Assembly: GCA_963585895.1 (NCBI GenBank)
Contig: OY757915.1
Span: forward strand, 96,425,905 to 96,489,904
Direction of reading: 5' to 3'
Length of the DNA stretch: 64,000 nucleotides
Source: Sepioteuthis lessoniana
Lineage: Eukaryota; Mollusca; Cephalopoda; Myopsida; Loliginidae
Part shown: one piece after another, positions 47,534 to 61,074 of the stretch
Layout of the letters: every line of letters starts with the position of its first letter
Numbering within the stretch: the stretch's first letter is position 1
The notes under the pieces: generated by a model
Told to the model about the DNA's origin: nothing
Seen by the model: only the letters and a program-made list of their open reading frames with translations
Database searches by the model: none
Translations under genes and position numbers: made by a program

Positions 47534-48484
47534 TTACCTCTTTTGCCTTTTGCTTAAGCTTTAACTGTTCTGGGTCTTCATGTTTTGATCGACTCTGAGA
47601 CAAAAGAAAAAAGAATTCGCTTAAGAAATTTTCACAAATTTGAGAAATAAGAAAAGCTAACACTGAAGCAGAATATAAGCCTTTGGTCAATAGAACTTCA
47701 GGAATAAAGATTCTAAGAGCTGAATAAAATTTACAAGGATTGGCTGAAAAGTTCATAGGCTGACAAAGATACTCTAATATAATGTGACCAAATGAGGTTT
47801 ATTTTTCAACATAATATCGCTTGTAGTCCACATGTTGCAGGGTGTAGATCATACTGGTCACAAATGTCATCAACAGTAGATATGATGTCAGCCGATGGAT
47901 CTTTCCAGCCCACCCTTTTAAGTATATAACTGTTAGATTTGTTTTTAGGTTCAATTTCACTCTTTTCAACTACACATTGTTTTTTTTATGAAATGCTAGC
48001 AATAAATATGTGCAAAATTAAATTGCACTAAAAATAAGAATTTCAATAAAAAAATTTTTTTAAAATTCTTTAAACTAGTTGTTGAAACCTGAATACTGGT
48101 AGTCCATGGTATCAGAAATATTAGCCAACTAGACACTTCAATTTCATGTCTAAGACAAAGTTTAAGAATTTTTTTTTTTTTCTTTCAGAATGGTAATGGG
48201 GGGGGTCTTATACCATCAAATATGGTAGTTTAATTTTGACACAAAGCTACAAGAACAGACATTCATTGAGGATTGAACTCTCTACATAGTAATATTCAGA
48301 TAGATGAGCTTGCTCATCATTAGTAGATGGAAGGACAGAAATATTTGCTCAGTTTAGCTTAGCACAAGATCAAAGCTGTGTGTGTGTGTGTGGAGTGTAT
48401 TCAGTGAGGATCAGACACTAAAGTTTCAAAGTTGTTTGAAAAAATGACCTAGTTAACCATTATACCATGGAAGTTAAGCTTTAT

Positions 48485-48521
<37 letters not shown>

Positions 48522-49408
48522 CACCTTTGCTACTCTCAGTAACATTTCTCTTTCTTGCTCCTCATGCCTTTTCTTTTCCAACCGGTCAAGCTCTTCAAAG
48601 TGTTTTAAGACAGATCGAACATCATTTCTCACTTCATATCTACTATCCATCTAGAAAAGTCAGAAATAAAAATTTTACAGATCATAAGCTTCCAAGATTT
48701 TGACCTTTTGAATAAAAGACTGGAATTGGTAAATGTCACATGACTTAAATATTGCATTGTGAATAGATATTTATTCAGTTGAATTTAACAGACTTCAGAC
48801 ATGTTAACATAAGCTCATCTGAAGTTCGGGTATGTGAAATTCACTTGTGTGAGTTTTTACTGTTTTGTTATTTAAGTGAAAATAGTGACATTGCTCTGCA
48901 TTTTGAGGCATACAGCACTGTATTTTACCGATTTAAAATGGTTTTGGTAGTAAATCTTAATCATAATTTTATATAATTTAGGGTAGTTTAGACAGAGTCA
49001 ATAGTGCTTGTTGACTTTGATAATCACATAGGCAAGAAACTGACAATCATCAAAGACTAGTGACTGTGTATGCTATACTAACTTAGATATATATGCTGTC
49101 ACTGATAGCGAGTATCATTATATATATCTCATCATCAAGTCATGCAGCTAGCATGGATTTCCCTGACTCACCATTTGTCCCTATTATCCATTGCTCCCAG
49201 CAGGTATTCTAGATTATTCCCCATGTCCATAAGGAGTTGTTGTATGTTCTTTGTTGGCCTACACAGGCATGTCCATAGGAGAATGTCACTTATGAGTTTG
49301 TCTTTGCTTCTCCAGCAGTGTCCCGCATGCCTTTTTGGATGGTTTTAGATAGGAAGGTGACCATATGACTGTTTCGTGGGATGTTGCTTCCAGGATTTGT
49401 TCATTATA

Positions 49409-49443
<35 letters not shown>

Positions 49444-49617
49444 AATATAAAAATAAAAAATTCAATTTTTTTAGTGTCAAATTTATTTCAGGTCTATAAT
49501 GACCCTCTTCAGATGTTGAATGAAGATATCATTTTGGTGTGTTTATATTGCTTCCAGTGAGAAGAGGATTTAAAAAATTTTTTAAATCAAAATAGTATTT
49601 TGATTAAAAAATATATT

Positions 49618-49648
<31 letters not shown>

Positions 49649-50961
49649 CCATCCCCCAATTTAGATACTACTGAAATTATATATATAATAAAAACAGTTT
49701 ATATAAGCTAATTGAATGAATCCCAGATCGTTTTTACACTGAATACATTTTCATCCTTTGTGGCAAATGGAGGAAACAGGAAGGATATTTTCTGAGTTGG
49801 AGATATAAAACCCATTTATTTTCCTTTCATTTTTAAAACAAGTCAGAGCTCACTTGTTTGTACAGTTAAATAGTTTAATGTATTGTTAACACTAATAATT
49901 TGATATTAATCATTCGTTTCCACACAGTTAAACAGTTCTATTTGATCCATAAATGGGATACTAAGGGTTCCAAGCATTGCCATGTTATACCAATAATTCA
50001 ATATAACATCAACCATTTGTTTGCACACAGTTAAATGGTTTCAAGTATAGTAAATGATTAAATATTTCTATTTGACCCATAGATGAGACCCTAATAGGTA
50101 CAACCACTCCTGGTTAAAGTGGACCTTTGAGTATAGCAATTAAGGGCTATTTGACATTCCCCAAAGATCCAGGACTAGAGCCTCACCATCAGATGGTTTA
50201 GTGTCATAATCAGGATACTTTTTTTTTCTTTTTTGAGGAGGGGGAGGGTCTTACCATTCTGCAGAAATGCTGTTGGTGTATTCTACAGCCCCAGATGATT
50301 AGACTCCTATGCAGGAGTAGCAGTCAGCATATTCTAGGATCTGCAACAGGCTGGTCCAAGGGAGGCATTTTAAAAGCATTTAGCATGAAGTGAAATACAA
50401 ACAGCTTTATCCAGGATTTTAACTTGTTTTGCCAAATAGATTTCCTTCAATAATAACTGATGCAACACCCACACCTTCAAGTGAACTTGGAAGAAACAAA
50501 CATTTCTGTTAATCATTTTGCATGTTAGCCTAAATACATTAAAACTGGGGAAGACATCAGCAGAATAGAAAGTAGTAGAAATAATACCCACCACTGGAGA
50601 AAAAAAAATTCAAAAATAAGTTTTCAATTAATATTCAGTTTAATAAATTTTCATTAGATGGATAGACATAAAAATATCAACTAGGTTTTTTTTTTTTTTT
50701 TTTTTTTTTTTAGATCAAAGATAAAAACAAATATTCCATGAGAAAACAATACTCACTTTATATATTTCAGATCTATGTTCTGCAATTGTTGATAGTTTTT
50801 CCACAAAATCTCTGAGCCTTTCTTGTGTTGCATGAGATATTAAATTAATGACATCTGATGGGACTTCATCGACACCAAACTTTTTAGCTGAAAAATAAAC
50901 ACAAAATTTCTTTGTACAATTAAAAAATGTTTCCAAAACAGAAAAATGGGGAGAGAGAGAG

Positions 50962-51009
<48 letters not shown>

Positions 51010-51067
51010 TGGGGGGGAATCCAAGGGAAAAAAAAGATGCTTTTCTTCCAAATTGAAAACAAAACAA

Positions 51068-51146
<79 letters not shown>

Positions 51147-54100
51147 GTATGGGTGCAACTCAGCTCAAAGAGTAGTAATTTACGAAGCTCTTTGCTTCGA
51201 TGTAGCACAAGGCCAAATGAATGGGGCACCCAATGAGACTCGAACTCACTCGTGTAGGTTTGCTAGTCTAGTTTGCTAACCATTACACCACCAGAGGTGC
51301 CCAACTCAGCTCAAAGAGTACCTCATAAGATTTTATTAGAACAATTTTCTGAAGTCTACATTAATGCTGAACATTTTTTTTTTAGATCATCTGAATTCTC
51401 AATCTAACAGAAATGACAATAAAATGCTAATTAGAATGCTTCACTTTTTCCTAAATAGAAGGATCAATATCATCATAGACTGCTGTTACAAGCTCATATG
51501 TTGTCTAATAAATAAACAATTCTGCATTAAATATCAAAATATATTAAAATTATTTTAATTAAATGAGAGATCCCAACCATCTAAAAACTAAAATTCTATT
51601 ATATAATATCAATATTATTCAGCTGGTCCATTTGTTTCAGATTTTATCAAAAAACAGTCAAGTATTGAGATTTTGGTAATCTTAAGATATTCTAAAGTGG
51701 GCCCCAAAGCCACTTGTAGAATTTAGTTTGGTTTTTTGTTTAATGGAATATCGACCTTTGTGGGTTAATTCCAAAGCCATCTTCGTAGAAGCATAGTAGT
51801 GGTACTATTTAACCCATTGCTGAGTGGTTGCCCAGTCGGCTGGGGCTGTAGAATACACCGACTGCTTCCCTGCAGAGGGGTAAGACCCCCCCCCACGAGT
51901 GTCCTAGATATGACACTAAACAATCTGATGGTGAGGTTCCAGCAATGCTGGAGCTTTGGGGAATGTGGAGTACCCCTTCATTGCCATCGCTCCCAGGTCC
52001 ACTCTGGCCCAGAGTGGTAGCACCTGATAAGGGTCCTATCTATGGGTTAAATAGAACAGCATACTTATGCTAAAATGAATTGAGTAAACTGAATAGCTTG
52101 AAATAGAAATGTTTTTGACATTTAAACCATACTTACATTTTAACTGCATGCTTATGCTTATGCTTAACTGAATTATTTAAAATAGAACTGTTTTTCGACA
52201 TTAAAACTGTATTTACACTTAACTGAATTGTTACATATAACTGCTTGAATAGTTTGAAAGAAATGTTTTTGACAATTAAACTGAACTTATGCTAAACTGA
52301 ATTGTTTTAAATAGAACAGATTATTTTTATGAAGATGGATTTGGTGTTAAATAACCTACAAAGGTTGATATGCTATAAAACCCAACAAACCAAACCAAAG
52401 CTGGGGTGGGTGGGGGCAAGAGATAAGAAGGATTCATAACTTTCCTAAAAAAGAATAGCATGACTGGTCTTCAAACTTGCTTACTATGATGTTGCAGTCC
52501 AGCATGTTGGCCACCATGAATACTAGCCAAAACTAAAGCATTTTAAGGGTGGGTGGTTTTACGACATGTCAACCCTTGCTAGGTTATCTTACGCTGAAGA
52601 CATAATTGTTAAATCATGATCTCCGATTGTATATGATGCAAAAAATGTATCTTTCCAATCATTTTAAACAGAATTGCAATATCAATATTTTAAGAGCCAA
52701 TATGTAGATCATTTTAAACATTATCTTATATAGATACATTTGAGATATAATTGGGATCCTAACAGGTACTCCCACTCCAGGTACTTCCCAGAGCTCTGGA
52801 ACTGGAGCCTCATCAGTGGATTTAGTTTAGTGTTATACCCAGAATACCATTTGAAGGATAGTAAAATGTTTTCAAATAAAGCTGAGAATTGGATGACCAT
52901 CACTTAACTATGTTTTAAAATTTTTAATTATTGAAAGAGAATTATGTTTGAGTTTTGTTTAATGGCATATCAACCTCTGTGGGTCATTTAATGCTAGAAG
53001 GGTTAAATTGCTTTTGTCTTTTGTGCATGTTTTAAGGTATGAGTTTTAGTTATGTTCTATTATATTTGACTAGATTTTAATGAAGAGATTGATTTCTTTT
53101 AGAAAGCTTAAGATTTTCTCTGGTTTGGAGTTTTTGAAGAGGTTCTTTAAATTATTTGTTTGGTAATGTTTTGGGCGAATTTGTCTGAACCCGTCACAGT
53201 TTATGAGAATGTATTTGATTGTGAGAGGTACTTTGCATGTTAGACATACTGGGGAGTCTTCCCCTTTTAGGAGGTGTGAATGGGTAATGTGGGTGTGACC
53301 AATATGAAGTCTGGAGATTATCACTTCTTTTCTATTTCTTCTATAACCTGCTGGCCATTCACCTATGGTATCTTGAATATGGTGGAGTTTGTTCTGTGTT
53401 TGATCATCCCAAGATTTTTGCCATTTCTCGAGTATAAATTTGTTAATAAGTGGTTTTAGGTCGGTGTATGGAATTTTTGTATTGATTATACGTGTCTGGA
53501 GTGCTTTTTTTGCCACTCTGTCAGCCCTTTCATTTCTCTGTATGCCAATGTGGCTGGGTATCCAAGTAAGAATGATGCTATTGTTTTTAGAAAGAGTGTT
53601 CATTTTATCTAGTAGTCTTGTGATGAGAGGAGTTGAATTTTTGCTCTGTAGAGCTTGGAGGACTGATTTGGAGTCTGAGTAGATGATGAATTTAGAGGAT
53701 TTGTGATTTGCTATAATGTTCATTGCTAGGTCAATAGCTATGACTTCTGCACTATAGATTGAGGATTCATTTGGGAGACGTTTTAACAGTTCTTGGTTTT
53801 GGAAGACAGCAGCACAACCAACTTTCATTTCCTGTTTGGATCCATCTGTATAGATGTGGTGGTGGTGGTCAAGGGAAGTTGTTTTGGATGTTGAGGAAGT
53901 TTTCTTGGGAGGTGATGGAGTGTGTTTTGGTTTTAGAAAGTTTGGTTAGGTCTAGCTTTATTATTGGTTGGTTTATGGTCCATGGTGCTGTTTTGGGGAG
54001 AATTGTGTTATGTATTATTTTGGGATTGATTTTTATTTCATTTAGGAGAGTTTGAATTCTTAAATTAAAAGATTTAATTACCTTTTCTTTATTTTCAGAA

Positions 54101-57100
54101 AGGTTTTTGTATCTTTTTTCATAATACAATTATAGGCAGGGTTTTGGGGGCATGAAATGAGTTTAATATAGTATTGGAGTGCAAGTTTATATCGTCTCAA
54201 GGAAAGTGGGGGTTTATTTGCTTCTATGTATAAACTTTCAATTGGAGAGGTTGTGAAGGCTCCTAGGACAATACGGAGTCCCAGGTGATAGATAGTTTTG
54301 AGTTCTCTAAGATAGGATTTTCTGGCTGCTCCATATATGAAGCAGCCGTAATCAAGTTTTGATTGTATTAGACATCTGTATAATTTGGTTAAGGTTTTTT
54401 TATCAGCACCACAGTCTGTGTGGGCTATGGTTCTCAGGAGTTGGATAGTTTTGTTACATTTGATCCTCAGTTGTTTAATGTGTGGGATGAAGGATAATTT
54501 TGGGTCAAGAGTAATGCCCAAGAATTTGTATTGCTGTGTTATGGGTATTTCAGAGCCATTAAATGTTAGAGTGGGTTGATTATGCATTTTGCGGATTTGG
54601 CAGAAATGCATGCATTTGGTTTTATTGCAGGAGATTTTAAAACCATTTTTCATGGTCCATTTTAGTATTTTGTTGATGCATTGTTGCATTTTCCTTTCTA
54701 TAGTCACCATTTTTTTAGAACTGTAACAAATGAGGAAGTTGTCAACATATAATGATCCATTGATTTCTGGGGGTAGGCAGGTTGTTATTTTATTTATTTT
54801 AATCATGAATAGGATCACAGATAGGATACTACCCTGAGGTACACCTATTTCTTCTTGTTTTTGATCAGAGAGTGTATTTATTCGTATTTGGAACGTCCGG
54901 TCTTCTAAGAAGTGTTTTATAAAAGATGGGGAATCTGCCTTGTAGTTCGAGGTCTTTGAGTATGCCATATGGCCAGGTTGTATCATAAGCTTTTCCTAGG
55001 TCAAAGAGGACTGTGACCAGATGTTCTTTTTTGATGAATGCTTCCCTGATTAGAATTTCTATACGGACTATTTGATCTATGGTGCTTCTTTTGGCCCTGA
55101 AGCCTGTAGGTTTGAAAGGAGGTTATTGGATTCAAGGAACCATATTAGTCTTAGATTGATCATTCTTTTGAGGGTTTTGCAGGTGCAGCTTGTTAAAGCT
55201 ATGGGTCTATAACTGGTAGGGTTTGTGGGATCTTTTTGTTTTTTGAGGATAGGAATGGTTATGGCTTGTTTCCATATAGTAGGGATGTTACCAGAGATCC
55301 AGATATTGTATATATCTAGAAGATATTTTAAAGATATTGTTGGGAGCTCTTTGAGGAGGGTGTAGTGAATTTCATCAGGACCAGGGGCCAAGTTGTTGGA
55401 TTTGGATATTGAGTTTTGGAGTTCAGTTAGGGTGAAGGATTGGTTATAACTCTCAGTATTGTCAGAGGTGAATTTTATTTTGTTCTTTTTCTCTTTGATT
55501 CTGATCGAGTTAAATTGACTTGAGTAATTTTTTGTAGACAAAACTTGAGCAAAATTTTCTGCAATCAGGTTGGCTATGTGCTTTTCATTTGTAGCTTTTG
55601 TGTTTCCTTGAGAGAGGTGATTTATTGGTTTGTTGGTGTTTTTATTTGCTATTTTCTTTATGAAGTCCCAAACTTTTTTGGGATTTGTATTAGAATTTAT
55701 CTTCGAAATGCAGGTTCTCTAAGAGGATCTTTTAGCTTCTTGGATGATGCGTTGGGTTTTTGCCCTTTGTTGTTCGTATTTGTTAAGATTTTCTGATGAG
55801 GGGTTTGTCTTGAATTTCCTAAGAGTTGCTTGACGTTCTCTTATGTTTTTGCACTCTTCAGTTAACCATGGTTTATTGTTTTCAAGATATTGTGGTTTTG
55901 GGGATGGTTTTATTTGCTATGTTAATGAGGGTGTGGGTAAAATGTATTATGGGTTCTTCTTGATTTGTATTTGACTCTGGGATTAGTGTGGTAAGGCATA
56001 GTTTTTTGTAGGATTCCCAGTTTGCTCTTTTGAAGTTCCATCGTGGAGGTTTTATTTGTGGTTCTGAATTTTTAATTGTGGAATTTTCTATTATTATTGG
56101 GTAGTGGTCACTGCCACAGGGGTCTTTGTATACTTTCCAATTATAAAGATTGATGGATCACTAAGGGTTAGGTCTATGGCAGAAAATGAACCTGAGGATG
56201 GGTTGAGGTGGGCCTGAGAGTTCTGATTATAGAGGGATAAATTAATTCTATTGATAATTTTTTCTAAGATCTGGCCTCTTGTTTGTTGTTTTACTTACCC
56301 ATATTATATTGTGGCTGTTAAAATCTCCCATCAAGATGAAGGGTTTAGGGAGTTGTTCTATTAGATTGTTTAATTCATTTTCATTTATGGGGTCATGAGG
56401 TGGGATATATAGTGAGCTGATGGTGACTGTTTTATGTAGGGGTGCTGAGACTGTAATTGCTTACAGGGGAGTGTTGATGCTGATTTTATTTTGGGGATAT
56501 CTTTCCTAATTAGGATTGATACTCTGCCTGAAGCTCTTTGTCCAGTATCGTGTATGTAGTCATATTGTTCAAAGGTTTTTATATTTAGTTTGTCACTATG
56601 TTTTTTGAAGGTTTCTTGGAGGCATATGGCAGTAGGGTTGAGTTCAGCTATTAATAGAAGTAGTTCATCATAGTTTGCTTTGTAACCACAACAGTTCCAT
56701 TGAATTATTTTATGGGCCATGCTTTTTAATCTTTGTGTGTTTGATGTTTATTTTGTTTAGGTGTAGTTTTGGTTTTAGTATTTTGTTTTTTCATTTGGCT
56801 GGAATCAGAAACTTCAAAAGTTTCTAGACTTTTTGACCTGATTTTGAGGCTTTTGGGGAGTTTAGGGTTTCTGTGTTTTAGAGGACTTCCTTGGCTCTCC
56901 GTTTCCATCAGTTCAAATTTATTCTCAGTTTCTATTAGTGAAATTTGTGGTTTATTTTGGAGGAAGATTGTTAGGTTTTGTAGTGATGGGAGGGGTGTCT
57001 GGAGTTTGTTGTTGTTTGGGTTGAGTTATTGTTTGGTTTATTTTTTGGGGGGTCTTCAGTTTCGTTGCTATAGGTTCTTCTTTGGATCTGGTCCAGCATG

Positions 57101-57565
57101 GAGGTTAGTTGTCAAGTTGGTCAAGATTTCCCTTAATAATTCGAGTAGGGTATTTAATTCTTTTATTAGATTTGTTATATGAAAGTGGGGAGTCATTCCT
57201 TGATTTTGGGTAGAGTTTGTGGATTTGACTATATTTCCATAGGTAGTTGTGGCTAGAGAGTTTTCAATGAACTTCCTCGCTTCCGGGCAGGATATATTTT
57301 TGGTGTGTTTTACTTCTAGTATTCTTTTTTTCTTTTCTCCATAATTCACATTCTTTTGAATATGCTGAATGATTTTGTTTGCAGTTTGCACATTTTGGGG
57401 GCTGTTGGTAATGTATGTGGTTTCCAGTTTCTCCGCAGTTCTTACATATTGGAGGTCTGGTACACTTTTCTTTGTGATGCCCAAACTTTTGGCAATTATG
57501 GCATCTCAAAGGATTTGGGATATAGGTTTCTAAGAATTTTACACAAGGTGATAAACAACAGAAGG

Positions 57566-57601
<36 letters not shown>

Positions 57602-58620
57602 CAAAAACAAAATAAGAAAGGAGCTCTTGAAAGCTTATGGTAAAAATCTTGATAAATCCTAATCCACATGAGAGGAAGATTGAAGAATAGATCAGCATAT
57701 GTTATGTAATGCGACACAGTGTTGGGCATTTGTTGTATGGGTGCCAATCAGAGAATCTTTGTTTCGGCGTGAAACCCACACAAAGGGCCTGCGTGCGAGA
57801 TCTCCCATGAGACCAGGAGTGGATGAGGGAAGGAAGTTCCCAGGGAACAGTCAACAGAAGAGGACAGTCGACATGAGAGAGCAGTCAAGAGAAGGACACA
57901 GGGAGCAGAAGAGGACAGTCAAGAGAAGGACACAGCAGAAGGGAGAAAAAGAGACCAGTCGACAGAACAGGTCAGTCAGGGAGATGAGAGTCGGGCAGGG
58001 AGGAGACCAGTCAACAGAAGTCAGAAAGGCGGCTGCTAGGACCTGTTGACCAACAGACGCCAGGTTGACCAACATGAGAAGAGTCAACATTGCTAGTGGC
58101 TTTGTGAGAGTTTTTGCTCGAGTACATGCTCGCATTAGCTCACAAAATGCACAAAAGTGCCACAGACTTCCCCCTCTTGCGCTTGAAGCTAACACAAGTC
58201 TGTGTTTGTTCTTTTCTTCCACCCTCTCGGATCTGTAAAGAAATGTGAAATACCCCTGGCCAGAGATGAGAAAAAAAAAAACCACTAGATGAATCACTGG
58301 CCATGAGTGGTTTAAGGAAGCTGAGATAGTGGGGTCGGTCGGTGGGTATTGGGACAATAAGCACTTGACAGTTTACTTACAATGGCTATTAAGATAAGCC
58401 AGGACTATTCCCATTGGTGCACAATAGAAAGTAGAGCAGCATTTTGTGTTAGCAGCTGATATTGAATCTGAATTTATCAAAGGTTTGTCTCATGTGTTAT
58501 ATTTTGACCCGGCCCAAAATGCCATTCAAGGTGATGCACTGGAAGGAAGTGACACATTCCAATGGCAGTTATGAGAGGAAATTGCGTGGGCGGAAATTGG
58601 CTGATGAAATGGGACGAGGT

Positions 58621-58658
<38 letters not shown>

Positions 58659-61040
58659 ATTATACTCTCAGACTGACGCACTGGAAGAGAGAGACCTCTG
58701 AACTGCATGACAGTTATTTCCGCTTGATGACGATTAAACATTCGATTTCAAAGATCGAGTGGGCGTCGAACGATTAAATAATTCAGTTGAGTTCGACAAG
58801 CCAGTTGAGTTGGAGTTGCCAGTAGAGTTCCAGACAGTTGGAGCTGAGATGTGGTAGGGAAAGCCACACCCGACCAAGGGGGCCCTCGGGAACCCCGATG
58901 GAGTTTGGGGTCCAGAGAAGATGCTGATAAGATGCAGTAAAGAAAGCCAGCATCCAGCAGAGTGGGCCCTAGGCCTCCGGTTGAGCAGCCCTAGAGAACA
59001 AGACAGACACAACGTGACGGTTATAACAGTGGGGTCAAAATATTACAGTTTATGTTCGGTCTCCAGCTCCCTCTCACAGTAAAACCCCACACAACCTTTT
59101 CGAACCCTTGCAATAAAGTGAGAGGTAGATATTGTTAAAGAAGTCTTCCTGCGTCGTTTATTACTGCATCTGTATGTATCCTGCATGAACATGTATATAA
59201 GCATATTTATTATGTGAGTATATAACACATGCATCATGATGTGTCTTCAGCTGTGGAAAGCTGAATTTGAATCTGAACTTCATCTACATAAACTTGAAGC
59301 AATAGGAGCAACATGATTGACTAATGTTTGCAACAATGGATTGGTCCTGCCTTGATAGCATTATTGTGATTACATGCATTCTACTCATCCTACTATGCTA
59401 GAGAAAATATTTTGTGGTAAAATGTGAGATAATTAGTAACATACCTATTGCATTAACTCTGCTTGACAGTGGACTGTGGTAGAGGAAACATTCGTCCTTA
59501 CATGACCGGGTCTGGGTACCAATAAACTCAGCGTTAGTAGCCATAATATTGCGAGTTTCTTCAGAAAGATTAACTCCACCCATTGTAGCAACGTCATTAA
59601 TATCATCATCATCTCTGGAAGAGAGAAAAAAAAAGAAAAAAAAAAGACATTTTAATTTAAAGCTTCAAATAGTAACCTAAAATATTGTATAACAATTTTT
59701 TAGTATATAATAAAAGACAAAGTTTACAACAAAAAAATTTAGATATCTAGGACTGTTAGGTCATTAGAAGAAACAAATTAATGATAGATTTAAAGTGGCA
59801 AATATAAACTGAGAGAGACAGAAGAGAGATAGATAAGAGAGACAGAAGAGAGACAGATAAGAGAGACAGAAGAGAGAGACAGATAAGAGAGACAGAAGAG
59901 AGAGACAGATAAGAGAGACAGAAGAGAGAGACAGAAGAGAGAGATAGATAAGAGAGACAGAAGAGAGATAGATAAGAGAGACAGAAGAGAGATAGATAAG
60001 AGAGACAGAAGAGAGATAGATAAGAGAGACAGAAGAGAGAGACAGAAGAGAGACAGATAAGAGAGACAGAAGAGAGATAGATAAGAGAGACAGAAGAGAG
60101 ATAGATAAGAGAGATAGATAAGAGAGACAGAAGAGAGATAGATAAGAGAGACAGAAGAGAGATAGATAAGAGAGACAGAAGAGAGATAGATAAGAGAGAC
60201 AGAAGAGAGATAGATAAGAGAGACAGAAGAGAGATAGATAAGAGAGACAGAAGAGAGATAGATAAGAGAGACAGAAGAGAGATAGATAAGAGAGACAGAA
60301 GAGAGATAGATAAGAGAGACAGAAGAGAGATAGATAAGAGAGACAGAAGAGAGATAGATAAGAGAGACAGAAGAGAGATAGATAAGAGAGACAGAAGAGA
60401 GATAGATAAGAGAGACAGAAGAGAGATAGATAAGAGAGACAGAAGAGAGATAGATAAGAGAGACAGAAGAGAGATAGATAAGAGAGACAGAAGAGAGATA
60501 GATAAGAGAGACAGAAGAGAGATAGATAAGAGAGACAGAAGAGAGATAGATAAGAGAGACAGAAGAGAGATAGATAAGAGAGACAGAAGAGAGATAGATA
60601 AGAGAGACAGAAGAGAGATAGATAAGAGAGACAGAAGAGAGATAGATAAGAGAGACAGAAGAGAGATAGATAAGAGAGACAGAAGAGAGATAGATAAGAG
60701 AGACAGAAGAGAGATAGATAAGAGAGACAGAAGAGAGATAGATAAGAGAGACAGAAGAGAGATAGATAAGAGAGACAGAAGAGAGATAGATAAGAGAGAC
60801 AGAAGAGAGATAGATAAGAGAGACAGAAGAGAGATAGATAAGAGAGACAGAAGAGAGATAGATAAGAGAGACAGAAGAGAGATAGATAAGAGAGACAGAA
60901 GAGAGATAGATAAGAGAGACAGAAGAGAGATAGAAGTGATAAAAGTGGAGAGAAAGAGAGGAGTAATAAGTGAAGAGAAAGGGGAGTGATAGAAGTGAAA
61001 GGAAAAAAAATAGCAGAAAGAAACTTAGAAAGAGGGCAGG

Positions 61041-61074
<34 letters not shown>

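Larger units (their letters stand above)
52950..57560 (-). mobile_element. I-group LINE (APE endonuclease, RT, RNase H), inactive
   Basis: A 4.6-kb non-LTR retrotransposon on the minus strand inside the TAF4 intron between exons b and c. Order: end of ORF1 with zinc knuckles, ORF2 with APE-type endonuclease, RT and RNase H, a short 3' UTR, and a 3' tail shared with local SINEs. An RNase H domain downstream of RT places it in the I group. Several frameshifts and a mutated RT active site show it is dead. Its 5' end stops at a poly(A)/poly(T) tract near 57566, consistent with 5' truncation. Confidence 0.9.

Noticed and set aside
50715..51229. Open frames running from exon c into (TA)n and poly(T)
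   Set aside because: Only 50757-50887 is coding; the rest is intron, with a good acceptor at the exon edge.
59811..60934. CRISPR-like array of short repeats
   Set aside because: The units are contiguous without unique spacers, and this is animal nuclear DNA.
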